Translations under genes and position numbers: made by a program
Notes under the pieces: generated by a model
Databases searched by the model: none
What the model was told of the DNA's origin: nothing
What the model saw: the letters and a program-made list of their open reading frames with translations, nothing else
Shown: positions 49,283 through 57,470 of the stretch, one piece after another
Layout of the letters: each line of letters opens with the position of its first letter
How positions within the stretch are numbered: position 1 is the first letter of the stretch
NCBI GenBank assembly: GCA_964471115.1
Contig: CAYYFE010000010.1
Span: forward strand, 1 to 64,000
DNA: 64,000 nucleotides
Direction: 5' to 3'
DNA from: SYFT01 sp964471115
GTDB taxonomy: Bacteria; Acidobacteriota; Vicinamibacteria; Vicinamibacterales; SCN-69-37

Positions 49283-50322
49283 CGTGATCCTCCGTGTTCA
49301 CTTGGCGTGTATTCCTGCCCCGCCGGCGCACGCCCGCCGGACGGGTCCCCTGTCTTGCGCGGCTGGCGCGGCGGAAGGCCGTTGGCCAGTCGCAGATAGG
49401 CGCGCAGCGTGTGGTACGAGATATCCAGCTCGTCACACGCCTGGCGCTTGTTGCCGGCGCAGCGCATGAGCACCAGCTGCACATACCGGCTGGTCCACGC
49501 GCGAAGCGACGTGGGCGCACCGGGGACGACGGCGAGGGAGGCGTAGGCGCCGGCGACCTCCTCAGGCAGGTCGCCCAGCTCGACGCGCACGTTCGGTGCC
49601 AATGCAATCACCCGTTCGAGCACCCGCTCGAGCTGCCGGACGTTGCCGGGCCAGTCGAAGGCACAAAGGGCTTCGATGGCCTCCGGACTGAGCACCAATC
49701 GCCGCAGTCGTCGATGGCGTTCAAGCAGATGGTCGATGAGCAACGGGATGTCTTCCCGGCGGTGCCGCAGCGGCGGAACGGCCAGTTCGACGCCCGAGAG
49801 CCGATAGAACAGGTCGGCGCGAAACGCCCCGGCTGCGACCAGTGCGGGCAGCTGCCGGTTGGTTGCCGCGACAATCCGGGTGTTCACTGCGCGGCTGCGT
49901 CCGCCGCCGACGCGTTCAATCGACAGGTCCTGCAGCGCGCGCAGCAGCTTGGCCTGCGCCGTCGGTGACAGATCGCCCACCTCGTCAAGGAACAACGTGC
50001 CCCCTTCGGCCAGCTCGAACTTCCCCCGCCGGCCCCGCACACCGGTGGCGGTCCGTTCCTCAATGCCGAACAGCTCCGCCTCGAGCAGGCTTTCGACCAG
50101 TGCGGCGCAGTTGACGTCGACAAACGTCCCGCGCCGCCCGCTGGCCTCATGGACGCTGCGGGCCGCCAGTTCCTTGCCGGATCCGCTTTCTCCCGTGATG
50201 AGGACCGTGAATCCGGTGGGCGCGACCCGTGCGATCTGATCTCGCAGCGTGTGCATCACCAGGCTTCGCCCGACGAGCATGTTGGGTGCCTCCGCGCGAC
50301 TGACTTTCAAGAGCAATGCCAT
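49228..50322 (-). CDS. AAA+ regulator of the sigma-54 activator family lacking the GAFTGA loop
   Basis: 364 residues. The AAA+ domain starts near residue 15 (NMLVGRSLVMHTLRDQI). It has Walker A GESGSGKE at 44-51 and Walker B TLFLDEVGD at 109-117, an R-finger region, and a C-terminal Fis-type helix-turn-helix near 291-320 (NKRQACDELDISYHTLRAYL). Where NtrC-type proteins have GAFTGA, this reads RTATGV (90-95), so contact with sigma-54 is unlikely. There is no receiver, GAF or FHA domain in front. The C-terminal about 45 residues are low complexity. Its ATG overlaps the PilZ-like stop (TGATG). Confidence 0.85.
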   Translation of the reverse strand: MALLLKVSRAEAPNMLVGRSLVMHTLRDQIARVAPTGFTVLITGESGSGKELAARSVHEASGRRGTFVDVNCAALVESLLEAELFGIEERTATGVRGRRGKFELAEGGTLFLDEVGDLSPTAQAKLLRALQDLSIERVGGGRSRAVNTRIVAATNRQLPALVAAGAFRADLFYRLSGVELAVPPLRHRREDIPLLIDHLLERHRRLRRLVLSPEAIEALCAFDWPGNVRQLERVLERVIALAPNVRVELGDLPEEVAGAYASLAVVPGAPTSLRAWTSRYVQLVLMRCAGNKRQACDELDISYHTLRAYLRLANGLPPRQPRKTGDPSGGRAPAGQEYTPSEHGGSRWESASTGFPVSTVSRRC

Positions 50323-50615
50323 CAGTCACCGTGCCGGCTGCCCGCGCGCACCCGCTCACGCGCGGGGTTGTGAGTCGCCAACGACCCGCCGCCATCCCGC
50401 CACCGGCAGAACCCACGAAAGACGGGCCCGTCCTGACCCAATCGGGCGACGCTCCACGTCTCGATGACACCGAGACGGACCATGACGTCGCAGACTTCAA
50501 CGACAGTCCCCGGTCGCAGCCGAAGGCGGCCCTCGAGGGTGATGCCGTCCGCGCTGACGCCTAGCGCCGTGACGTCCCGGCCCACCACGCAGCGGCGCAC
50601 GCTCAGGGCCGCCAT
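50322..50615 (-). CDS. Small PilZ-like beta-barrel protein
   Basis: 97 residues. VSADGITLEGRLRLRPGTVV fits the PilZ pattern xSxxG followed by strands, with an RR pair near residue 7-8, but the full RxxxR c-di-GMP motif is not clear. FRGFCRW and a loose Gly/Arg tail end the protein. It overlaps the pseudopilin gene by 13 bases and the regulator by 3, which argues for a real gene in an operon. PilZ-type proteins often control pili or secretion; here this is only a suggestion. Confidence 0.55.
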   Translation of the reverse strand: MAALSVRRCVVGRDVTALGVSADGITLEGRLRLRPGTVVEVCDVMVRLGVIETWSVARLGQDGPVFRGFCRWRDGGGSLATHNPARERVRAGSRHGD

Positions 50616-51136
50616 TGCTGCGTCACCACATCAAAGGTCAGCGTGCGGACGCGGCCGGTGACGCCGGCCACGCGGACGGCGCAGTGCCGGCCCCGGGGGC
50701 TTCGGATGATGACCGTGCCCGAGGAGCCGGTACCGCCGGCCGTGAAGGCCGCGACGCCGCCACTGAACGTCACCGCGGCCGTCGTCTGTGATCCGGACGG
50801 GTCGGGGATGGCGGTGTCGCGGTGGATCTGCACGCCAGGAAACCACGTGGAGAGCGGCGCCGCCGCGTCGACACACCGCCCGTCGTCTGGGCAGCGCTGC
50901 AGGAGGTAGTCGGTGTCGCCGAGCCGGGTGAACTGGATGGCGCCGCGCCGGCCACTCTGAATCGTCGCATGGCGCGCGGCGCGGACCTCTCCGGCCAGCC
51001 ACTGGCAGGCGCGCCTCAAGCGGTCGGCGTCGCGGGTTTCCCCAACCAGGGGCACCCCCATGGAGGCCGCGGTGGTCATCAGCGCGAGGACCAGCAGCGT
51101 TTCCACCACGGAGGTGCCGCAGTCGCGGGCGGGCAT
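50603..51136 (-). CDS. GspH/FimT-type pseudopilin
   Basis: 177 residues. The leader MPARDCG is followed by TSVVETLLVLALMTTAASMG with Glu5, so it is a prepilin peptidase substrate. The C-terminal part is beta-rich, with a cysteine pair spaced by six residues (C82, C88) and another cysteine in GRHCAVRVAG. The size and GspH-like fold suggest a minor pseudopilin. Its ATG overlaps the comEA stop (TGATG). Note that it lies 32 kb from the main pseudopilin genes. Confidence 0.8.
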   Translation of the reverse strand: MPARDCGTSVVETLLVLALMTTAASMGVPLVGETRDADRLRRACQWLAGEVRAARHATIQSGRRGAIQFTRLGDTDYLLQRCPDDGRCVDAAAPLSTWFPGVQIHRDTAIPDPSGSQTTAAVTFSGGVAAFTAGGTGSSGTVIIRSPRGRHCAVRVAGVTGRVRTLTFDVVTQQWRP

Positions 51137-51459
51137 CAGACACCGGCGCCCTTGGGCGGCGCGACGGTGATGAGCGGCTTGAGCGAGAGGAAGGTCTTTT
51201 CGCCGATGCCGCGCACGTTCATCAGGTCTTCGACCTTCTTGAACGCGCCGTTCTTCTGCCGGTACTCGATGATGCGCGCCGCCGTGGCGGCACCGATGCC
51301 GGGCAACGCTTCCAGGGCGGCGGCCGTGGCCGTGTTGATGTTGAGCGGCGCGTCGGGCGAGGGCTTCTGGGCCGCCTGCGGCGGCTCCTGCGCAGCCAAC
51401 ACCGGCGCGGCGGTCATGAGCGTGGCAACGAGTACGGCGGTAGCAAGACTTCGCAACAT
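51136..51459 (-). CDS. comEA: ComEA-like helix-hairpin-helix DNA-binding protein
   Basis: 107 residues from ATG 51459, six bases after AAGGAG. A signal peptide (MLRSLATAVLVATLMTAAPVLA) is followed by a short linker and the HhH domain LNINTATAAALEALPGIGAA, then FKKVEDLMNVRGIGEKTFLSLKPL. ComEA binds incoming DNA in the periplasm during transformation. It opens an operon that continues with a pseudopilin and a PilZ-like gene, consistent with a DNA-uptake or pilus theme. Confidence 0.85.
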   Translation of the reverse strand: MLRSLATAVLVATLMTAAPVLAAQEPPQAAQKPSPDAPLNINTATAAALEALPGIGAATAARIIEYRQKNGAFKKVEDLMNVRGIGEKTFLSLKPLITVAPPKGAGV

Positions 51460-51747
51460 GGTCAGCTCCTTGTCACCGGGATGTCCCATACATCCCGAGA
51501 GAACGTGGAGCCGGCGCACCCATGAATGGCAGCGACGCAGGGGAACGTGTGGGCTGCGCTCCCGCAATGGAGGAGGTGGCCGGCTCGCGGCCCTCAGGAC
51601 TGCAGGAGCCGGGCCAGGCCCGGCGCGGCGCGCTCGTACGCGCAACGTGTTGTCAGGATGGGAGTTGGAATCGATGTACCAGCCGCGCCTTCCGCTCGCC
51701 TGATGGCGGCGGCACCACGCGTTACCGGTTCGGCCCGTCTCGGCCGA
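51460..51747. other. 288-bp intergenic region upstream of comEA
   Basis: No convincing gene on either strand. It contains the hairpin at 51477-51497 next to comEA and GC-rich sequence with a GGGCC-GGCCC-type palindrome near 51609-51622. It should carry the promoter of the comEA operon (minus strand); I cannot assign boxes. I compared it by eye with the c-di-GMP GEMM riboswitch pattern and saw no match. Confidence 0.5.
51477..51497 (-). promoter_or_regulatory. Perfect 8-bp hairpin in the comEA leader
   Basis: CGGGATGT and ACATCCCG pair around a five-base loop, 18 bases upstream of the comEA start and just before its ribosome-binding site. It could act as an operator for a dimeric regulator or as an RNA hairpin controlling translation. 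Confidence 0.5.
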
Positions 51748-52686
51748 TCAGGCGTGAACCGCCGGAGCCGCCTTGAACCACTCGACCGTGCGGCGCAGGC
51801 CCTCTTCGAATGGCACCAAGGGCTCATAGCCCAGCATCTTGCGCGCCTTGAAGATGTCGGCCTGTGAATCCTTGACGTCGCCTTCGCGCGGCGGGCCAAA
51901 CGTGGGCTCGATGTTCGTCCCCAGGATGACGTTGATGGCACGGACCAGCTCGATGAGCGAGATGCGGCCGCCGGTGGCCACGTTGATCACCTCGCCGGAG
52001 ACCCCTGGCGCGGTGGCGGCCTTGAGGACGCCGTCGACGACGTTGGCCACGTACGTGAAGTCGCGTGTCTGGCGTCCGTCGCCGTGGATGGTCGGCGACT
52101 GCCCCGCCAGCAGCGCCTTGATGAAGAGCGAGATCACGCCCGAGTACGGCGAGTCGGGCGCCTGCCGTGGCCCGAACACGTTGAAGTACCGGATGGTCAC
52201 CGTTTCCAGGCCGTACAACGACGAGAACATCTGGCAGTACTGCTCGCCCGCCCACTTCTGCAGGGCATAGGGCGTCAAGGGCGCCGGGCGCATGTCCTCA
52301 CGCTTGGGCAACGTCGGCGAGTTGCCGTAAGTGGATGAGGAACCGGCGAAAACGAGGCGCTTGACGCCCGCGTCGCGCGCGGCGACCAGCACCTGAAGCG
52401 TGGCATCGACGTTGGCGCGGTGGGTGCCGAGTGGATCCTGCACCGACCGCGGCACCGACGGGATTGCGGCCTGGTGCAGCACGTACTCGCAGCCGGCAAC
52501 CGCGCGGGCTGCCACCCCGGGATCGGCCAGGTCGCCTTCGATCAACTCCGCGCCGGCCGGCACATTCGCCCGTTTACCGGTCGAGAGGTTGTCGCACACG
52601 CGCACCTGGTGTCCCTGCGCCAGCAGCGCGTTGGCCAGGTGTGAGCCAATGAACCCGGCGCCGCCGGTTACGAGATACAAAGACAC
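51748..52686 (-). CDS. NAD-dependent UDP-sugar 4-epimerase
   Basis: 312 residues of the extended SDR family: NAD loop TGGAGFIGSH at 7-16, the Ser triad at 116-118, catalytic Y140 and K144 in TPYALQK. IRYFNVFGPRQAPDSPYSGV and the dinucleotide-sugar site HGDGRQTRDFTYV suggest a WbpP/WbgU-like UDP-GlcNAc or UDP-glucose epimerase. Start is a GTG. It supplies activated sugar for envelope glycans. No glycosyltransferases are adjacent. The gene ends 288 bases before comEA begins, on the same strand. Confidence 0.88.
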   Translation of the reverse strand: MSLYLVTGGAGFIGSHLANALLAQGHQVRVCDNLSTGKRANVPAGAELIEGDLADPGVAARAVAGCEYVLHQAAIPSVPRSVQDPLGTHRANVDATLQVLVAARDAGVKRLVFAGSSSTYGNSPTLPKREDMRPAPLTPYALQKWAGEQYCQMFSSLYGLETVTIRYFNVFGPRQAPDSPYSGVISLFIKALLAGQSPTIHGDGRQTRDFTYVANVVDGVLKAATAPGVSGEVINVATGGRISLIELVRAINVILGTNIEPTFGPPREGDVKDSQADIFKARKMLGYEPLVPFEEGLRRTVEWFKAAPAVHA

Positions 52687-52703
52687 CCGCCTATTGTAAT
52701 GAC

Positions 52704-52735
52704 GAGGTGGCGAGATGGCGAGGTGGCGAGGCGCC
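52704..52735. repeat. Four 8-bp tandem repeats
   Basis: GAGGTGGC, GAGATGGC, GAGGTGGC and GAGGCGCC follow each other in the 51-bp gap between the epimerase start and the amidohydrolase stop. Same style as the other short G-rich arrays in the window; no function seen. Confidence 0.8.
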
Positions 52736-52737
52736 CC

Positions 52738-54096
52738 CTATTGTGGCCAGCCCGTCTGCGGCAGACCGGGCGTCACGCGCAGCGCGTTCTTGTAGTACAG
52801 CTTCTTCAGTACCTCGTCCGGCAGATCCATGCCGTAGAGCTTCCAAAACGCGTGGTAGTCGCGGTAGTAGTCGAAATACTCGTCGGCGGTTTCGAACACG
52901 CGCCAGTAGTACGGGTACTCCTCGGGGTAATAGGCATCCTTACCGAAGAGGACGCGGTCCTGGTACTTGATGAAGAACTCGCGCGCGGCGCGCGGCTGCC
53001 GCGCGAAGTCGTACAACACCGCGCCCACCTCCAGCACCGCGTTGGGCGCCTTGTCCATCAGCTCCGCCGCCTTCTTGAGGTTGTTGCCGTAGTACGCGAA
53101 GTGCGCGCCGATGAACCGCGTCTTCGGATTGGTGATGAACAACTCGTCGCGTTCGCGCTGCAGGTCGGCGAACTTCGGCCGGCCGGGCATGTAGTTGCGG
53201 CGGTCTTCAAAGAGCGCCAGCTCCAGCCAGCGTTCGTTCTGGTAGTCGAGCGGCGAGAAGAACTCCTCGGGTTCAGCCGTGTGGATGATGACCGGGATGT
53301 TCAGGCGCGCGCAGGCGTCCCAGATGGGCTTGAGCAGCGGGTCGTTCACCTTGACCAGTGAACCGTCCGTCTTCTGCGCCGAGAGCCCGAGGTTCTTGGC
53401 AATCTTCAGGCCGACGGCGCCGTTCTTGACGGCGGCTTCCAGGTCGGCCACGGCCTTGGCGGCCCAGCCCGGCGCATCCGGCTGGTTCCAGTTGACGTTG
53501 GCGAACACGGCGAACCGGTTCGCGTACTTGGTGCCGCGGATGTAGTCCACCCGCCCCTTGACCTGGTCGGGATTCGCGCCGCCGCTCAGGTTGACCAGCA
53601 TCCGGATGTTGAGCTCGTCCATCTCCTTGATGGTCTGCTCGAGGTTCAGGTCACTCACGCCGTGGTGGCTGTGGATGTCGATGACCGGGTACTTCGCCCG
53701 CGGCACCATGTTGACGTCGACCACCAGCGTCGACCGCGGCCGGTAGTCGAGAATCGACGGCGCCGGGAACTCAGGGAACATGCACTGGCCGGGCCGCTGC
53801 AGCGTGGTGCCCGACGGGCACGCGCCGTTGACCGGCGGGACGATGCGCGAGCACTGATTGGGCGCCACCAGGCCCGTGCCGGCCGGACACTGGCCGTCCA
53901 CCGGCGCAATGACCGCGCCACGGCCACGCCCCCGGCCCTGGCCCATCCCGGCCCCCTGGCCGCCGCCGGGGCCCTGAGCGTCCATCACCGCGCCGGCCGC
54001 AGTCGAGGCGGACTCCGCGGTCACCATGGGACCAATGACCGCCACCGCCAACGCCGCCATGGCCATGCCCACCAGCACACGAGTCGTCTTGCGCAT
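52738..54096 (-). CDS. Secreted amidohydrolase (TIM-barrel) with duplicated cysteine motif
   Basis: 452 residues. A signal peptide (MRKTTRVLVGMAMAALAVAV) is followed by a Gly/Arg-rich stretch and then two copies of a short motif: GQCPAGTGLVAPNQC and GACPSGTTLQRPGQC (about residues 68-105). The amidohydrolase-2 barrel follows with YPVIDIHSHHGVSD, VPVIIHTAEPEEF and DRVLFGKDAYY, giving metal-ligand-type H and D residues. Substrate unknown; relatives include decarboxylases and lactonases. The start is followed on the same transcript direction by a long gap containing RNase P RNA upstream. Confidence 0.8.
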   Translation of the reverse strand: MRKTTRVLVGMAMAALAVAVIGPMVTAESASTAAGAVMDAQGPGGGQGAGMGQGRGRGRGAVIAPVDGQCPAGTGLVAPNQCSRIVPPVNGACPSGTTLQRPGQCMFPEFPAPSILDYRPRSTLVVDVNMVPRAKYPVIDIHSHHGVSDLNLEQTIKEMDELNIRMLVNLSGGANPDQVKGRVDYIRGTKYANRFAVFANVNWNQPDAPGWAAKAVADLEAAVKNGAVGLKIAKNLGLSAQKTDGSLVKVNDPLLKPIWDACARLNIPVIIHTAEPEEFFSPLDYQNERWLELALFEDRRNYMPGRPKFADLQRERDELFITNPKTRFIGAHFAYYGNNLKKAAELMDKAPNAVLEVGAVLYDFARQPRAAREFFIKYQDRVLFGKDAYYPEEYPYYWRVFETADEYFDYYRDYHAFWKLYGMDLPDEVLKKLYYKNALRVTPGLPQTGWPQ

Positions 54097-54150
54097 CCGT
54101 CGTTCCTCCGTGCCTTACTGTAGCTTTCTTTAACGCGCTAAAAAAGTGTT

Positions 54151-54540
54151 CGCCGCGGCGGGCCGTAAGCCGGATTCTGTCCGCCTCAACGCCTTGCGGC
54201 GCGTCGGCGGGACGACCATTCCTCTGGGCCGGTCATTGCTGAACGGCTCGAGCAGCCTACCCGGAGGTCTCGGACGGGCCGTCCTCGAACACCTCCCTAT
54301 TTGGCCTTGCTCCGTGCGGGGTTTTGCCTGCCACGCCTCTTACGAGCCGCGCGGTGCGCTCTTACCGCACCTTTTCACCCTTACCCTTCGACTCGGCCTG
54401 ACGGCCTCGCTCAGGGCGGTATGTTTTCTGTGCCACTGTCCTTCGAGTTGCCCCGACCGGGAATTACCCGGCGCACTGCCCTGCGGAGTCCGGACTTTCC
54501 TCCCTTCTTGCGAAAGGCGGTCGTCTGGCCCGCCGCGGCG
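54151..54540 (-). ncRNA. rnpB: RNase P RNA, bacterial class A
   Basis: About 390 nt. In RNA sense the 5' region reads GAGGAAAGTCCGGACTCCGC (54483-54502), the universal CR-I core. It is followed by the internal segments ACAGAAAACATACCG and GGGTGAAAAGGTGCGG, the late core AGGAATGGTCGTCC, and the 3' segment ACAGAATCCGGCTTA. The two ends pair as a 14-bp P1 helix (54527-54540 with 54151-54164), which sets the boundaries. It is the catalytic RNA for tRNA 5' maturation. Open frames inside it are meaningless. Confidence 0.96.
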
Positions 54541-54557
54541 AACCCCTCTATTGTCGC

Positions 54558-55976
54558 CTACGCGTCGGTGTCCTGGGAAATGCGGTACTGCTCGAGTTTC
54601 TTGTAGAGATTGCTGCGCGGCGTATCGATGACCTCCGCCGTCTTCGAGATGTTCCAGGCGTTTTCGCGCAGTTTCTGCACGAGCCACGCCCGTTCGGCGG
54701 TCTCCTTGAACTCGCGCAGCGTCGCCGGCGTCGGCGTTTCGCGGGGCGAATCCGAGGCTGATGCCGGCGACGCGGGCGCCGCGGTGACCTGCGGCCGCGG
54801 CATGGTCCCGTCGGCGCTGCGCACGACGGCGCGCACGTCGGCGGCTTCGATGATGTCGCGCTCCGCCATGATCAGCAGGCGCTCGACCACGTTCTTCAAC
54901 TCGCGCACGTTGCCTCGCCAGCGCGCCTGCTTGAGTGCCTCGAGGGCCTGCGTGGAAAACCGCGCCGGCCGCCGGTTGTTCTCACGGCTGAACTGCGTCG
55001 AGAAATGCGACACCAGCGCGGGAATGTCGTCGAGCCGTTCGGCCAGCGACGGCGCGTGGATGGGAATCACGCTCAGGCGGAAATAGAGATCCTCGCGGAA
55101 GCGGCCTTCGCGAATCTCCAGCTCCAGATCCTTGTTGGTGGCGGCAATCACCCGCACGTCCACCTTGATCGTGCGCGCCGACCCCAGGCGCTCCACCTCG
55201 CCCTCCTGCAGCACGCGCAGCACCTTGGCTTGCGTCTTCGGGCTCATGTCGCCCACTTCATCGAGGAAGATCGTGCCGCGGTCGGCCTGCTCGAACTTGC
55301 CCGTCTGCTTTTCGGTGGCGCCGGTGAACGCGCCGCGTTCGTGCCCGAAGAGCTCCGATTCAATCAGTTCTTCGGGAATGGCCGCGCAGTTGACCTGCAC
55401 GAACCGTTCGCGCGTCCGCAGGCTGTGCCGGTGGATGGCCCGCGCGATGAGTTCCTTGCCCGCGCCGCTTTCCCCCAGGATGAGCACCGTCGCGTTGGTG
55501 GGCGCCGCCTTGCGCACCTGCTCCATGACGCGGCGCAGGCCGGTGGATTCGCCCACGACCTGATGCCGCGTCTCGAGCGCCGATCGCAGCTGCCTGTTCT
55601 CGCGGCGCAGCGTACCGAGCTCCAGCCCTTCACGGACCGCGTCGAGCACGTAATCCTTCGACAGGGGCTTCTCGATGAACCGGAACGCGCCCAGCCGCCC
55701 GGCCTCGAGCGCCGTCGCCGTGTTGCCATGGGCGGACACGATGACCACCGGCAGCGCTTCGTTGAGGCCCCGCAGCCGGCTGAGCACCTCGATGCCGTCC
55801 ATGCCCGGCATCTTTACGTCCAGGAACACCAGGTCCGGATGCTCGCGTTCGACCGTGGTCAGCCCTTCCTGGCCGGACCCGGCGGTGAGCACTTCGTATC
55901 CTTCGTATTCAAGAATCATCCGCATCATGTCGCGGATGGCGGAGTCATCGTCGATGACGAGCAGGCGAGCTTTCAT
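54558..55976 (-). CDS. NtrC-family sigma-54-dependent response regulator
   Basis: 472 residues. The receiver domain has DD at 10-11, phospho-acceptor D53 (FLDVKMPG) and K103. The AAA+ domain has GESGAGKE near 168-175, an intact GAFTGA at 215-220 and FLDEVGDMSP. A Fis-type helix-turn-helix (NISKTAEVIDTPRSNLYKKL) ends the protein after a Pro/Ala linker. This is a fully equipped sigma-54 activator, in contrast to the 49.2-50.3 kb regulator. The partner kinase is not nearby. It starts 10 bases after the HtrA-like gene's stop, so they form one unit. Confidence 0.94.
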   Translation of the reverse strand: MKARLLVIDDDSAIRDMMRMILEYEGYEVLTAGSGQEGLTTVEREHPDLVFLDVKMPGMDGIEVLSRLRGLNEALPVVIVSAHGNTATALEAGRLGAFRFIEKPLSKDYVLDAVREGLELGTLRRENRQLRSALETRHQVVGESTGLRRVMEQVRKAAPTNATVLILGESGAGKELIARAIHRHSLRTRERFVQVNCAAIPEELIESELFGHERGAFTGATEKQTGKFEQADRGTIFLDEVGDMSPKTQAKVLRVLQEGEVERLGSARTIKVDVRVIAATNKDLELEIREGRFREDLYFRLSVIPIHAPSLAERLDDIPALVSHFSTQFSRENNRRPARFSTQALEALKQARWRGNVRELKNVVERLLIMAERDIIEAADVRAVVRSADGTMPRPQVTAAPASPASASDSPRETPTPATLREFKETAERAWLVQKLRENAWNISKTAEVIDTPRSNLYKKLEQYRISQDTDA

Positions 55977-55985
55977 GGGGAGCGT

Positions 55986-57470
55986 CTACTGGGAGTCGAC
56001 CACGACGGCGTGAATCGCGCGTTCGTCGGTCAGCGGATCGAACACATAGACGGCCACGGTCGCGCCGGGGTTCAGGGCGGCGACCAGCCGCTGGAAGTCG
56101 GCCACCGACGTGACCTTCTGCCGGTTGATTTCCATCACGATCTGGCCGCGGCGCAGGCGCGCGAGCCGCGCCGGCCCGGCCGTGTCCACGTCGATGATCT
56201 GAACGCCCCGCAGCGTGTCGGGCAACACGAAGCGCCGGATGGTGGTGGCGTCGAGGTCGCGCACCGTGATGCCCAGCGGCCCCTGTTCCTGGCTGAGCAC
56301 CTGCCGCACGCCGCCCTGCACGGTGGCGGGGCGCACGGTGGGCGGCAGCGGCCGTTCGGTCAACTTGACGGCGATCTCGCGGCGGCTGCCCTCGCGGACG
56401 ACATCGAAGTGGACGATGGCGCCGGGGGGACGGCTGGCAATCTCCCGAATGAGTGTCTGGTCGTCGGTCACGCGGCGTCCGTCAATCGCGGTGATGACGT
56501 CATACGCCCGCAGGCCCGCGCGCGCCGCCGGGGTGTCGGCCGGCACGTCCTGCACCAGTGCGCCACGGTCGGCGCCCAGCGACAACGCCGCATCCAGGCC
56601 GGGGGTCGCGCTGGTCAGCAACACGCCGGCGTATCCGCGGGCCACGCGGCCCCGCTCGCGCAACTGCGGCAGCACCGAGAGGATCTGATTGATCGGAATC
56701 GCGAAGCCGATGCTGGTCGCCTGCGAACTGACGGCCGTCGTCATGCCCACGACCTGCCCGGCGGCATTGATCAGCGGACCGCCGCTGTTGCCGAAGCTGA
56801 TGGCGGCATCCGTCTGGATGAAGGCGTCCAGACTCTGGTCGAACAACTTGCGGCCGAGGAAACTGACCACCCCCACCGTCACCGAGTGGACGTAGCCCAG
56901 CGGGTTGCCGATGGCGCATACCCACTCGCCCACCTTGATGGACGAGGAATCGCCCAGCGGCGCGACCGGCAGCGGTCCGCCCGCCGCCACCTGCAGCAGC
57001 GCGACGTCGATGGCCGGGTCGATGCCGACAATCGTGGCGCGCAGGCTGCGCCCGTCGTTGAGCGTCACGGTGACGCGGTCGGCGCCTTCCACCACGTGGT
57101 GGTTGGTGAGGATGAAGCCGGAGGCATCGATGATGAACCCGCTGCCCGACCCTTCGCGCGGCGCGGCCGGGTCATCGGTCATCTCGCGCTGGAACCGGCG
57201 CGGGCCCGAGCGGCCGCGGTCGTCGCGCGCCACCGCATCGACGTTGACTACCGCGCCGTTGAGCCGCGCCGCCACTTCGGCGAAATCCACCGCGGTGCCG
57301 GAGGGCCGGACCGGAGGCGTCATGGAAATCGACAGAGGCGACGGCTCGAGCGCCGCGGGCGCGATCACCGCGCGCCGGCTGCCGCCCGGCTGTCCGCCGG
57401 CCACCACCAGCCCCAGCAGGAAGCTGACCACCGTGGCCAGGCCCAGCGCCGTCAATGTGAAGGGTTTCAT
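55986..57470 (-). CDS. HtrA/Deg-type periplasmic serine protease with PDZ domains
   Basis: 494 residues. An N-terminal hydrophobic signal anchor (about 8-25) is followed by the trypsin-like domain with catalytic H125 (TNHHVV), D155 (DPAIDVALL) and S229 (GNSGGPL). Two PDZ domains follow, near 285-375 (ALVQDVPADTPAARAGLRAY) and 395-490 (GVQIIDVDTAGPARLARLRR). It degrades or refolds damaged envelope proteins. The ATG overlaps the ligA stop (ATGA). Linkage with a sigma-54 response regulator suggests envelope-stress control. Confidence 0.93.
   Translation of the reverse strand: MKPFTLTALGLATVVSFLLGLVVAGGQPGGSRRAVIAPAALEPSPLSISMTPPVRPSGTAVDFAEVAARLNGAVVNVDAVARDDRGRSGPRRFQREMTDDPAAPREGSGSGFIIDASGFILTNHHVVEGADRVTVTLNDGRSLRATIVGIDPAIDVALLQVAAGGPLPVAPLGDSSSIKVGEWVCAIGNPLGYVHSVTVGVVSFLGRKLFDQSLDAFIQTDAAISFGNSGGPLINAAGQVVGMTTAVSSQATSIGFAIPINQILSVLPQLRERGRVARGYAGVLLTSATPGLDAALSLGADRGALVQDVPADTPAARAGLRAYDVITAIDGRRVTDDQTLIREIASRPPGAIVHFDVVREGSRREIAVKLTERPLPPTVRPATVQGGVRQVLSQEQGPLGITVRDLDATTIRRFVLPDTLRGVQIIDVDTAGPARLARLRRGQIVMEINRQKVTSVADFQRLVAALNPGATVAVYVFDPLTDERAIHAVVVDSQ

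Noticed and set aside
51460..51747. c-di-GMP (GEMM) riboswitch or small genes upstream of comEA
   Set aside because: No match to the conserved GEMM core by eye; open frames there have poor starts and shadow-like composition.
54146..54687. Open frames inside 54.1-54.6 kb
   Set aside because: The region is RNase P RNA; the frames have no coding support.
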